Source: Parvularculaceae bacterium
Lineage (GTDB): Bacteria; Pseudomonadota; Alphaproteobacteria; Caulobacterales; Parvularculaceae
DNA: 64,000 bases
Assembly (NCBI GenBank): GCA_013389105.1
Contig: JACADZ010000078.1
Location: forward strand, 146,714 to 210,713
Reading direction: 5' to 3'
The position numbers and the translations under genes are program-made. Positions within the stretch are counted from its first letter, which is position 1. Every line of letters begins with the position of its first letter. Positions 57,255 through 64,000 of this stretch are shown in pieces. The notes beneath the pieces are model-generated. The model was not told the DNA's origin and ran no database searches. It was given only the letters and a program-made list of their open reading frames with translations.

Positions 57255-58435
57255 GTCGTCTTCTCCTGATCTCGGTAGTATCTGTGCGGAACGAACGGCA
57301 TGTCGGCGACTGCGGCCGGCAGGGGCTTGCCGCGCACGATCAGAGCGACCCGGGTCCCCGATTTCGCCTGCGCGGCGTCGACATAGCCCATGGCGATCGG
57401 CGCGTTGAGGCTCGGCGCGAAGCCGCCCGAGGTCACGACGCCGATTTGCCGCCCGTCCTCCGACTGGATTTCAGCCCCTTCGCGCGCGGGCGCGCGGCCC
57501 TCCGGGCGAAGGCCGACCCGCAGGCGCCTCGGTCCAATCGCCGCTTCCTTCAGGATGCGGTCGGCCCCGGGAAAGCCGCCTTCAGCGCGCCGCCGCTTGC
57601 CCAGCACGAAGGCGATGTTGGCTTCAATGGGACTCGTGGTCAGGTCGAGGTCGTGGCCGTAAAGGCAAAGACCCGCTTCGAGCCTCAAAGAGTCGCGCGC
57701 GCCAAGCCCGATCGGCTTCACATCGGGGTGGGCGAGCAGCGCGCGCGCGAAGCCGACAGCGTGTTCCTCGCGAACTGAGACCTCAAACCCGTCCTCGCCC
57801 GTATAACCGCAGCGCGAAACCAGAAGATCGGCGCCGTTCCATTCTCGCGGCTGCATGCTCATGAAGGGCTGCGCAGCGACGCCAGGCGCGATGCTTTCGA
57901 GCACGGCGGCGGCGCACGGCCCCTGAAGCGCGAGAAGGGCGCGCGCGCCTGCAAAAGCGTTGTGGCGATCGCATATCTCGAGATCGGCCCGCCCGCCGAG
58001 CTTCGCGCGGATCAGGGCGAAATCGTCGTCCTTGCAGGCGGCGTTCACCACGATAAAAAGCCGCCCCTGATCGTCGTCGCGCAACGGACGGGTGATCATC
58101 AGATCGTCGAGCACGCCGCCGTCCTCGTTGAGCAGCACGGAGTAGCGCATGGCGCCCTTCTTCAGCTTGCGCACCTCTCCGGGGACCAGGGTCTCGAGGG
58201 CTGCGGCCGCGTCCTGATGCGCCTCCTCCGTCCCAGGCGATTTCTTGGAGCAAAAGAAGGCCTGCCCCATATGCGAGACGTCGAAGAGTCCGGCGCGCTC
58301 GCGGGTCCACAGATGCTCCTTGAGCACGCCGTCCGTATACTGAACAGGCATCTCGTAGCCGGCGAACGGAACCATTTTCGCGCCGAGCGCCAGGTGAAGG
58401 TCGTAGAGGGGCGTGCGCTTGAGGCTTTCGGTCAT
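57251..58435 (-). CDS. gcvT: glycine cleavage system T protein (aminomethyltransferase)
   Basis: A 394-residue tetrahydrofolate-dependent aminomethyltransferase. It starts [20 protein letters not shown], with [25 protein letters not shown] and [17 protein letters not shown] as the folate and substrate regions, and a C-terminal barrel ([12 protein letters not shown]). The ATG at 58435 is the family start; the longer frame runs back through the riboswitch. It is the first gene of the gcv operon and is the direct target of the upstream glycine riboswitch. Confidence 0.93.
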   Translation of the reverse strand: MTESLKRTPLYDLHLALGAKMVPFAGYEMPVQYTDGVLKEHLWTRERAGLFDVSHMGQAFFCSKKSPGTEEAHQDAAAALETLVPGEVRKLKKGAMRYSVLLNEDGGVLDDLMITRPLRDDDQGRLFIVVNAACKDDDFALIRAKLGGRADLEICDRHNAFAGARALLALQGPCAAAVLESIAPGVAAQPFMSMQPREWNGADLLVSRCGYTGEDGFEVSVREEHAVGFARALLAHPDVKPIGLGARDSLRLEAGLCLYGHDLDLTTSPIEANIAFVLGKRRRAEGGFPGADRILKEAAIGPRRLRVGLRPEGRAPAREGAEIQSEDGRQIGVVTSGGFAPSLNAPIAMGYVDAAQAKSGTRVALIVRGKPLPAAVADMPFVPHRYYRDQEKTT

Positions 58436-58480
58436 GTCGGTTCCATTACGTGACGCCGGCGGCGCCTTAATCGCCGCCGT

Positions 58481-58682
58481 CCCCGGCTGTCCTAGGAACC
58501 TGAGAGATTCGCGCGGGGCCAACCCGCACTTACTCCGTCGGTGGACCGGATATCGCCGGTCCGTTTCCAGCCTCATGCCGCGCGCGCGGTCCTTGTGCCT
58601 GAGAGTTTCCGGGGCCGTTGCTCCTTCGGCGCCTGCCCCCTCCGCCGAGCGGCGGGGCGAGGTCTCTCCCGCTGACGCGCTT
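58481..58682 (-). ncRNA. tandem glycine riboswitch upstream of the gcv operon
   Basis: Read on the minus strand, aptamer 1 (about 58682-58585) has GCGGGAGAGACC, then GCGCCGAAGGAGCAA, then AACTCTCAGGCACAAGGACC, the conserved glycine-aptamer core. Aptamer 2 (about 58575-58481) has CACCGACGGAGTAAG, then ATCTCTCAGGTTCCTAGGACAG. The two-aptamer layout matches known gcv switches. Aptamer 2 departs from consensus in the P3a core (GACGGAGTAAG for GAAGGAGCAA). Between the second aptamer and the gcvT ATG lies a GC hairpin (GGCGGCG/CGCCGCC) without a T run, suggesting translational control. Glycine binding is expected to turn gcv on. Confidence 0.88.
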
Positions 58683-58732
58683 TGGCCGCTAAGCTGCGAC
58701 CGCGAGCGACCATAAGAGCCGCGCCGGCGGAG

Positions 58733-59464
58733 TCAATGCGGGTCGGGACTGTGCGGGTCCGGCTTCGGGGCGCGGGCATGCTTGTCGCAGTAGCAATTGT
58801 CGCACACGCCGCGCACTTCAAGCCGGGCCACATGCATGTCGAAGCCGGCGCGACGCACGATGGGCGCGATGCCCGTCGCCACCGCGTCGATTTCGATTTC
58901 CTTTACGAAGGAACAGATTTCGCAGACCAGAAACGCCTGAACTTCATGCGGCGCCTCGTGATTGCAGCGCACGAACGCTTTCATAGCATCGAGCTTGTGG
59001 ATGACGCCCTTTGCTTCGAGCCCGTCGAGCGCGCGGTAGACCGTCATCGGCGCGCGCACGCCTTTTTCTTTCAACAGGTCCAGGATCTCATAGGCCTTGA
59101 GCGGGCCGTCTCGGCCGGACAGCACGTCCCACAGCAGCTTCTCGTTCTTGGTGAGCCCCGCCGGACGGCCCTTGGGTTCGAATTTCGGCGGCGCAAGGCG
59201 CGCCTCGCGAACTGATTTGGGCTCCAGCTTTCCGGCTTTCCCGTTCGCCGTCGCCGACTTGACGGCGGGATTTCGGGTGCGACCTGCCGGCGTGTGGACA
59301 TGATCGGAATGACCATGATGATCGTCGATGGCAGGATCTTGATGGTCGACGCGCCCGGCAGGTCGACGCTCGCTTCGACCGGACCTGCCGGCCGGCTGAG
59401 CTCGGGACGGCTTCGGCTCCCTGAGATCGCCTCGGCCCGTCGCATTTTCTTCGTCCCTGGCCAC
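58733..59464 (-). CDS. Fur-family repressor (Zur-like) with His-rich N-terminal extension
   Basis: A 243-residue protein. Residues about 103-235 form a Fur fold: a winged helix (LLWDVLSGRDGPLKAYEILD, APMTVYRALDGLEAKGVIHK) and a dimerisation domain with CEIC and CDNC zinc-binding pairs. The VCEIC/CDNCYCDKH pattern and NHEAPHEVQAFLVC resemble Zur. The first 100 residues are extra: basic, with a His/Asp cluster at residues 40-57 (VDHQDPAIDDHHGHSDHVH). The start is GTG at 59464 with GGAG 7 bases upstream. A shorter Zur-like protein could start internally. It is probably zinc-responsive and may regulate itself through the box at 59491. Confidence 0.8.
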   Translation of the reverse strand: MARDEENATGRGDLREPKPSRAQPAGRSGRSERRPAGRVDHQDPAIDDHHGHSDHVHTPAGRTRNPAVKSATANGKAGKLEPKSVREARLAPPKFEPKGRPAGLTKNEKLLWDVLSGRDGPLKAYEILDLLKEKGVRAPMTVYRALDGLEAKGVIHKLDAMKAFVRCNHEAPHEVQAFLVCEICSFVKEIEIDAVATGIAPIVRRAGFDMHVARLEVRGVCDNCYCDKHARAPKPDPHSPDPH

Positions 59465-59490
59465 GCTTTATCTCCTTCCCGCCGCCGGCA

Positions 59491-59508
59491 TGTTATATCA
59501 ATGTTATA
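59491..59508 (-). promoter_or_regulatory. AT-rich candidate Zur/Fur box and promoter of the Fur-family gene
   Basis: TGTTATATCAATGTTATA contains a near-palindrome ATATCA-A-TGTTAT and the direct repeat TGTTATA, in very GC-rich surroundings, 27 bases before the GTG start. On the minus strand it includes TATAAC, which can serve as a -10. Zur and Fur boxes in Alphaproteobacteria are similarly AT-rich; autoregulation is inferred. Confidence 0.45.
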
Positions 59509-59531
59509 GCGGGCGGTGAAGAGTATTTTTC

Positions 59532-59568
59532 CAATGCGGCGCCAAGGGGGCGCCGCGCCCCCGCATTG
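59532..59568. repeat. GC-rich inverted repeat downstream of the Sel1/P4H gene
   Basis: CAATGCGG at 59532-59539 pairs with CCGCATTG at 59561-59568 around a GC-rich core. On the minus strand it is followed by GAAAAATAC rather than Ts, so it is not a standard terminator. It may stabilise the transcript end of the gene that finishes at 59699. Confidence 0.4.
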
Positions 59569-59698
59569 TCGGGCGGCGCGCCCGTGTTGTGCTCATGCTG
59601 GGCGAGGCGAACAACAAGCGCGGCGATCTCGACGCCGCGCTGGCGCGTTACGAGACGGCGGCGCAGACGACAGGCGAGCAGCTCGCCCGCGACGCGCT

Positions 59699-61012
59699 TC
59701 AAAACACATATTCTCGCTCGCGGAACCATTTCGAGGCCAGCCACTTGACGCCGGCGCGAACTGGGAGGCCTGCGTGCCTGGAGGACATGTCCGGCGCTCC
59801 CTCTTCGGTCACGTTGGCGAAGACGAGCACGTCGCCGGGAGCGCCTTTGAACTTCAGTCCCGAGGCCAGAAAATGCGTTTCACCGCCGTCATACTCGTCG
59901 TTGAGGTAGAGAAGCGCGGTGCGGACGCGCTGCCCGCAAGAAGCGAAATCGCGGCCGGCTTCGGGGATCCAGTCGAAATGCGGGCGATATTCCTGGCCCG
60001 GCGCATAACGCAGAACGCTTAGGAACTCCCCGCGCGCGTGATCGGCGCCGGCGACGTCGGCGAGCAGGCGGCTGACCGCGACGAGGGTGAGGTCCTGATC
60101 CGCGGGGCCGAGCGTCGCCGTCAGAGACGTCCTGTATTCGTCCTGACGCGGAACGCCGGTGGCCGGATCGAAGGTCATGGACGGGGCGAGGCGCAGCGCG
60201 GCGACCGCCATCACATATTCGGCGATTTCCGGCGGGACCACGGCGCGGACGGCGTAGGTCTCAGGCGATCGGCTGAGCGCCTCGCGGGCGATGCGGCGCG
60301 ACGGGCGCGTTTCCGTTCCGGAGCTGCCGAGCCCGCCGAGGGCGGGCGCCAGCTCGCGGAGTTTCGCTGCGATCCGCGCATGGTCGATCGCGGCGCCTGG
60401 CCGCGTCGCCCGCGCCGCCGTCGCGAGCTTGGCCCGTAAAGCCTGCACGCGCGGATAATTGACGGCGGCGAGCCGTTCGAGCGCCGGGCCCGCAATGCTA
60501 GAGTCGCCCCTGCCTTCCGCCGCGCGGCGGACAAGCGCGGCGGCCGCGGCGGCGTCCCGACTCGCCGCCTCAGCGAGAAGCGCGTCGCCGTCGGCATCCT
60601 CAACATGGCGTAACATCAAGAGCCCCGCGAGATCGCGCATGGCGGCGGGGTCGCCGTCCCTTGCAGCTTGGAGGACGATAGCCGTCGCAGACGGCCAGTC
60701 GGGCGCTTCGTCGAATCCCTCCGCGGTCACGACCGCGAGCGCGCGCGCCGCAGCCGTAGAACCTCCGCTAGCGGATTTTCTGAGCAGCTCGCGCGCCTCG
60801 CCGATGCCGGCCCGGGTTTGCAGCAGTCGCGTGGCGAGCGTGTAGTGGGCCTCCGCATCGCCGCCGGCGGCGGCCCGTTTCAGCCAGATGTCGGCCTCCT
60901 CGCGCCGACCGGCGTCCGAGAGCGCGGCCGCGAGGGCGTATTGCGCGCGCGCGTCGCCGGTTTCGGCGGCGCGCTTCAAATCATCGACGGTCGGCCTCTG
61001 CATCCTGCGCAC
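59699..61012 (-). CDS. Sel1-like repeat protein fused to a prolyl-4-hydroxylase-type 2OG oxygenase
   Basis: A 437-residue cytoplasmic protein. Residues about 8-110 are Sel1/TPR helix pairs (GDARAQYALAAALSDAGRRE, GDAEAHYTLATRLLQTRAG). The C-terminal third is a P4H-type 2-oxoglutarate/Fe(II) oxygenase: YRPHFDWIPEAG gives the HxD iron ligands, SSRHAGLPVRAGVKWLASKW the distal His and the Lys for 2-oxoglutarate, and ALLYLNDEYDGGETHF the core strand. It may hydroxylate a protein substrate held by the repeats. No target is visible nearby. The start at 61012 lacks an obvious ribosome site. Confidence 0.8.
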   Translation of the reverse strand: MRRMQRPTVDDLKRAAETGDARAQYALAAALSDAGRREEADIWLKRAAAGGDAEAHYTLATRLLQTRAGIGEARELLRKSASGGSTAAARALAVVTAEGFDEAPDWPSATAIVLQAARDGDPAAMRDLAGLLMLRHVEDADGDALLAEAASRDAAAAAALVRRAAEGRGDSSIAGPALERLAAVNYPRVQALRAKLATAARATRPGAAIDHARIAAKLRELAPALGGLGSSGTETRPSRRIAREALSRSPETYAVRAVVPPEIAEYVMAVAALRLAPSMTFDPATGVPRQDEYRTSLTATLGPADQDLTLVAVSRLLADVAGADHARGEFLSVLRYAPGQEYRPHFDWIPEAGRDFASCGQRVRTALLYLNDEYDGGETHFLASGLKFKGAPGDVLVFANVTEEGAPDMSSRHAGLPVRAGVKWLASKWFREREYVF

Positions 61013-61076
61013 GCGTTTGCGGCGACCGAATTGTGGGGAGGCCCTGGTCCGTCGTCAACGCGGGGCGGATCATGTG

Positions 61077-62156
61077 CTAGCGCCACCCGGCCCGGTCGAA
61101 CGTCATCACCGCCTGCGGCTGCAATTCGCCGAGCTGCGACACGGGCAGCGCGTCTTCCCGGAATGCGCCGAACTCAGCGATGGGACCGCTCGCCTCAAGA
61201 CCCTCGACAATCGGGTACTCATTGTTGCCGCGCGCGAACGCCGTCTGGCTTTCGTCTTCTAGCAGGAAGGCGATCAGCTTCTCGGCGTTTGCGGCGTTGG
61301 GCGCATGTCGCGCGACGCCGGCGCCCGATATGTTCACATGCGCGCCGCGGCCGTCCTGATTTGGATAAAACACGCCGACCTTTTCGCCGACCGCGAACTT
61401 CTTCGCATCCGCCGGATCGCGATAGCGGGCGACGTAGTAGCTGTTGACAATGGCGAGGCGGCACTGTCCTGCCGCAACGGCCTCGATCTGACTGGTGTCG
61501 TTGCCTTCAGGCGCGCGCGCAAAATTGGCGACGACGCCTTTCGCCCAGGCCTCGCCGGCCTCCGGACCGTCGTGGGCGATGATCGAAGCGAGCAGCGACT
61601 GATTGTAGACATTCGCCGATGAGCGCACGCAGATCATGCCCTTAAATCTCGGTTCGGCGAGATCCTCGTAGGATCGGAGCCCTTCGGGGAGGCCTGCGGC
61701 TTTGTTGTAAACAATAATGCGGGCGCGTTTTGAGAGGCCGACCCACTGATTCTCCGGGTCGCGAAATTTTTCCGGCACGCGCGCCATGATGGTTTGATCC
61801 GTAAGCGGACGCAGCAGGCCCCGCGACTCGGCGCGCCAGAGGACGCCGGCGTCGGCGGCGATGAAGATGTCGGCGGGGCTCGCCTCCTTCTCCTGGACGA
61901 GACGCTCTATCAGCGCGTCGCCTTCGGATTCGATGACGTTTGTCTTGACGCCCGTTTCGCATGAGAATTTTTCGAACAGGACGAGGTCGGCGTCGTAATG
62001 ACGCGCCGAATAGATGTTCACCTCGCCCGAGGGCGCGGCGCAGGTCGACACTTTGTTGCGGCCGCAAGCGCCGAGCCCAAGGGCCAGAAACGCCATCAAT
62101 GCAAGGCTTCCGGGGCGAGCGCGACCGGCGCCGCGTTTCTGATCGACAATTTGCAT
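61077..62156 (-). CDS. iron(III) ABC transporter substrate-binding lipoprotein
   Basis: A 359-residue FbpA/AfuA-type ferric-binding protein. A lipobox LGAC places the acylated Cys at residue 31, so it is membrane-anchored. The mature part has GEVNIYSARHYDADLVLFEKF and the Tyr pair in NSYYVARYRD that binds ferric iron. The ATG at 62156 has GAGGAG at an 8-base spacing; the longer frame runs into the ATPase gene. It is downstream of the ATPase gene, with a Fur-like box between them. Confidence 0.88.
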   Translation of the reverse strand: MQIVDQKRGAGRARPGSLALMAFLALGLGACGRNKVSTCAAPSGEVNIYSARHYDADLVLFEKFSCETGVKTNVIESEGDALIERLVQEKEASPADIFIAADAGVLWRAESRGLLRPLTDQTIMARVPEKFRDPENQWVGLSKRARIIVYNKAAGLPEGLRSYEDLAEPRFKGMICVRSSANVYNQSLLASIIAHDGPEAGEAWAKGVVANFARAPEGNDTSQIEAVAAGQCRLAIVNSYYVARYRDPADAKKFAVGEKVGVFYPNQDGRGAHVNISGAGVARHAPNAANAEKLIAFLLEDESQTAFARGNNEYPIVEGLEASGPIAEFGAFREDALPVSQLGELQPQAVMTFDRAGWR

Positions 62157-62185
62157 CGGATGAACTCCTCGCTGCGCGAAAGACT

Positions 62186-62206
62186 TGCTACTAATTCGCA
62201 TTTGCA
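62186..62206 (-). promoter_or_regulatory. candidate Fur/Irr-like box upstream of the iron-binding lipoprotein gene
   Basis: A 21-base element that reads TGCAAATGCGAATTAGTAGCA on the minus strand has TGC and GCA ends and an AT-rich centre. It lies 30 bases before the ATG of the substrate-binding gene. It is a partial palindrome and resembles alphaproteobacterial iron-regulator boxes; it also suggests a promoter separate from the ATPase gene. Confidence 0.45.
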
Positions 62207-62232
62207 TCAAGCGGCGGATTGCCGCGAGGAGC

Positions 62233-63255
62233 TCACGCCTTGAACATGCGCACAAGGGAAGGATCGAAGAGGGGGCGGACCGATGCCCCCCGCGCAAGGC
62301 GGCGGTCGCTGCGGCCTGACAGGCGGATCTGGGCCGCAACGGCATCGATCCGCCAGCCGGGACCCGAGAAGCGGCAATCGGCGACGGTAAAACCCTCGCC
62401 AGCGACAAAGGTCGAGGCTCCGGGCAACAGAACGAGCCTAACAGGCCCGTCGGGGAGCGCCGTTTCGAGGTCGGCGAACGGGGCCTTGAGCCGGCCGCCG
62501 GCGGCGACGGCCCGGATCTCCTGCGCGCCCGAAAAGAGGAGCGCGCTTTCCGGCGAGCCTGGCCGTTCAAAGAGGTCGGACGGCGCTGCGGCCTCGATGA
62601 TGCGCCCCTCCCTCATGATCGCGATGCGATCGCCGAGCGCCAGCGCCTCGTCTGCGTCATGGGTGACGAGGATGGTCACGGCGCCCGACGCCTTTAGGAT
62701 CCGGCGCACGTCGTCGCGCAGCCGCGCCCGCATGACGGCGTCGACGGCGGCGAAAGGTTCGTCGAGCAACATGGCCTTGGGCCGACGCACAAGAGCCCGC
62801 GCCAGCGCGACGCGCTGCTGCTGGCCGCCCGAAAGCTGATGCGGACGCCGGTCGAAAAGCCCGTCGAGACCGCAGGCCGCGAGCTCGGCCCCGGCGCGAC
62901 GACGCCTTTCCTCCGCTCCGAGATCGCCGAGCCCGAACGCGACGTTTTCGAGCGCCGTCATGTGCGGAAAGAGCACGTAGTCCTGAAAAACGAACCCCAT
63001 GGAACGTCGTTCGGGCGGCGCAAACACGCCGGGCCCGGACAGCATCGCGCCGTCGAGTTCCACCGTGCCGGCGTCAGGCCGCTCGAGCCCGGCCGCGACG
63101 CGCAGCAAGGTGGTCTTGCCGCAGCCGGACGGCCCGAACAGCGAGACGATTTCGCCCGCGTCCACAGTCAGCGACGCCGCATCGACCGCCGCGAGGTCGC
63201 CGAAACGGCGCGAGACATCCTTCAAAACGAGGCTCACGGGGGCGCTCTCTCGCAC
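62233..63255 (-). CDS. iron(III) ABC transporter ATP-binding protein
   Basis: A 340-residue ABC ATPase of the FbpC/spermidine type. Walker A GPSGCGKTTLLRVAAGLERP, signature LSGGQQQRVALARALV, Walker B AMLLDEPFAAVD and switch His in LVTHDADEALAL are intact. A C-terminal TOBE-like regulatory domain (residues about 245-340) follows. The start is GTG at 63255; a GTG at 63234 is an alternative. It is divergent from the permease gene and precedes the substrate-binding gene. Confidence 0.88.
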   Translation of the reverse strand: MRESAPVSLVLKDVSRRFGDLAAVDAASLTVDAGEIVSLFGPSGCGKTTLLRVAAGLERPDAGTVELDGAMLSGPGVFAPPERRSMGFVFQDYVLFPHMTALENVAFGLGDLGAEERRRRAGAELAACGLDGLFDRRPHQLSGGQQQRVALARALVRRPKAMLLDEPFAAVDAVMRARLRDDVRRILKASGAVTILVTHDADEALALGDRIAIMREGRIIEAAAPSDLFERPGSPESALLFSGAQEIRAVAAGGRLKAPFADLETALPDGPVRLVLLPGASTFVAGEGFTVADCRFSGPGWRIDAVAAQIRLSGRSDRRLARGASVRPLFDPSLVRMFKA

Positions 63256-63299
63256 CTTCCGCCAACGAATGGTAGTCCGCCGCAGGGGGGCCGAGGCGC

Positions 63300-64000
63300 A
63301 TGAACGCCGACGTTCGACGATTCCTTTCGGGTCTTGCGCCGCTCGTGGTCGCCGCCGCGATCGCGGCGCCCCTGCTCGTCGTTCTGGCCAGCGTCATCGC
63401 GCCCGCCGCCGGAACCAGCGCCCATGTCTGGTCGACGACCGGACCCCTCTATCTCGCCAACACAGCCGCGCTGGCGCTGATGGTCGCCGCGGGCGCGCTG
63501 GCGCTCGGCGTGCCGACCGCGGCGCTGGCGGCGATCACAGAATTTCCCGGTCGTCGGTTTCTCGCCGTCGCGCTGGCGCTGCCGCTGGCCGTTCCGGCCT
63601 ACATCGCCGCCTACGCCTATGGCGATCTCGCCGGGCCCTTCGGCCCTATCGCCGCGGTTTTCGGCGCGGCGCCGGACGTGAAATCGCTGCCGGGCGCCGC
63701 CTTCGTGCTGACTCTCGCCAACTACCCTTATGTCTACCTCGCGGCGCGCGCCTCTTTTGACAGCCGCTCCGGCGCCTTGCTCGAAGCCGCGCGCGCGCAG
63801 GGCGCGTCGCCGGCGCGGGCCGTCCTGTCAGTGCTTGCGCCGGCCGGCAGGGCCGCAATCATGGGCGGCCTCGCGCTCGCATTGATGGAGACTGTCGCCG
63901 ACTACGGCGTCGCCGATTACGCGGGCGTGCCGACGCTCAGCGTCGGCGTCTTCCGCACCTGGCGCGGACTTGGCGATCTCGTCGCCGCGAGCCAGATCGC
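63300..64000 (+). CDS. iron(III) ABC transporter permease (3' truncated)
   Basis: The frame is open from ATG 63300 to the right edge, giving 233 residues. The protein has an N-terminal helix (LVVAAAIAAPLLVVLASVIA), then several membrane helices, with the EAA-type loop EAARAQGASPARAVLSVLAPAG near residues 165-186. This matches FbpB/AfuB, which normally has two such halves and about 500 residues, so more than half is outside the window. It is divergent from the ATPase gene, 44 bases apart. Confidence 0.85.
   Translation, partial: MNADVRRFLSGLAPLVVAAAIAAPLLVVLASVIAPAAGTSAHVWSTTGPLYLANTAALALMVAAGALALGVPTAALAAITEFPGRRFLAVALALPLAVPAYIAAYAYGDLAGPFGPIAAVFGAAPDVKSLPGAAFVLTLANYPYVYLAARASFDSRSGALLEAARAQGASPARAVLSVLAPAGRAAIMGGLALALMETVADYGVADYAGVPTLSVGVFRTWRGLGDLVAASQI

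Overview
The window is about 65% GC, contains no mobile elements, and is packed with housekeeping and catabolic genes. It looks like the chromosome of a Gram-negative alphaproteobacterium. Evidence for this: the lptC-lptA-lptB-rpoN-hpf-ptsN block, a ChpT-type phosphotransferase, a serC-type leader, a DUF1150 protein, TadE-like genes, a YdbH/YnbE/YdbL set, a glycine cleavage operon with a two-subunit P protein, and a Rhizobiales-style intergenic palindrome. I would lean towards Caulobacterales, Parvularculales or Hyphomicrobiales, but the order cannot be fixed from the sequence alone.

Layout. 1-4.6 kb: tail of a membrane protein, then an N-acyl-D-amino-acid-deacylase-like amidohydrolase, a RidA protein, an iron alcohol dehydrogenase, a hotdog thioesterase and a small membrane protein. 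4.7-12.4 kb: a leucine/isovalerate block (carboxyl transferase, enoyl-CoA hydratase, GNAT, biotin carboxylase, HMG-CoA lyase) with a convergent fatty acyl-CoA ligase. 12.7-19.5 kb: UDP-sulfoquinovose synthase, a beta-lactamase-fold/thioredoxin-fold fusion, an aminotransferase, a repeat-rich lipoprotein, a methyltransferase and a DMT transporter. 19.6-22.5 kb: serC (with leader) and serA. 22.6-26.5 kb: GT2 glycosyltransferase coupled to an outer-membrane barrel gene, a response regulator and chpT. 26.5-30.2 kb: ydbH-ynbE-ydbL. 30.3-35.3 kb: an M23 peptidase gene with an in-frame TAG, BI-1/YccA, a TPR protein and RNase D. 35.3-40.2 kb: LPS transport genes, a frameshifted rpoN, hpf and ptsN. 40.2-49.5 kb: DUF1150, a threonine-dehydratase-like enzyme, a membrane protein, a 2OG oxygenase, uppP, clpB, a small ORF, rsmB and a YbjN protein. 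49.5-53.7 kb: two TadE/TadG-like genes, malate synthase and a LysM lipoprotein. 53.9-58.7 kb: gcvT-gcvH-gcvPA-gcvPB behind a tandem glycine riboswitch. 58.7-64 kb: a Fur/Zur repressor, a Sel1/prolyl-hydroxylase fusion, and an iron ABC transporter whose permease gene runs off the right edge.

Functional links. Serine synthesis (serC, serA) and glycine cleavage (gcv) together cover one-carbon supply, each behind an RNA leader. Several clusters concern the envelope: Lpt, YdbH/YnbE/YdbL, UppP, the M23 peptidase, the LysM lipoprotein, sulfolipid synthesis and the GT2/barrel pair. Metal control appears at the right end.

Two core genes are interrupted: rpoN by a probable one-base loss and the M23 peptidase by a Ser-to-amber change. 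These are either real lesions or assembly errors. The most unusual proteins are the beta-lactamase/thioredoxin fusion, the Sel1/prolyl-hydroxylase fusion, the Fur protein with a His-rich extension and the heptad-repeat lipoprotein. I found no clear new multi-gene defence or mobile system; the best candidates for undescribed biology are listed as findings.
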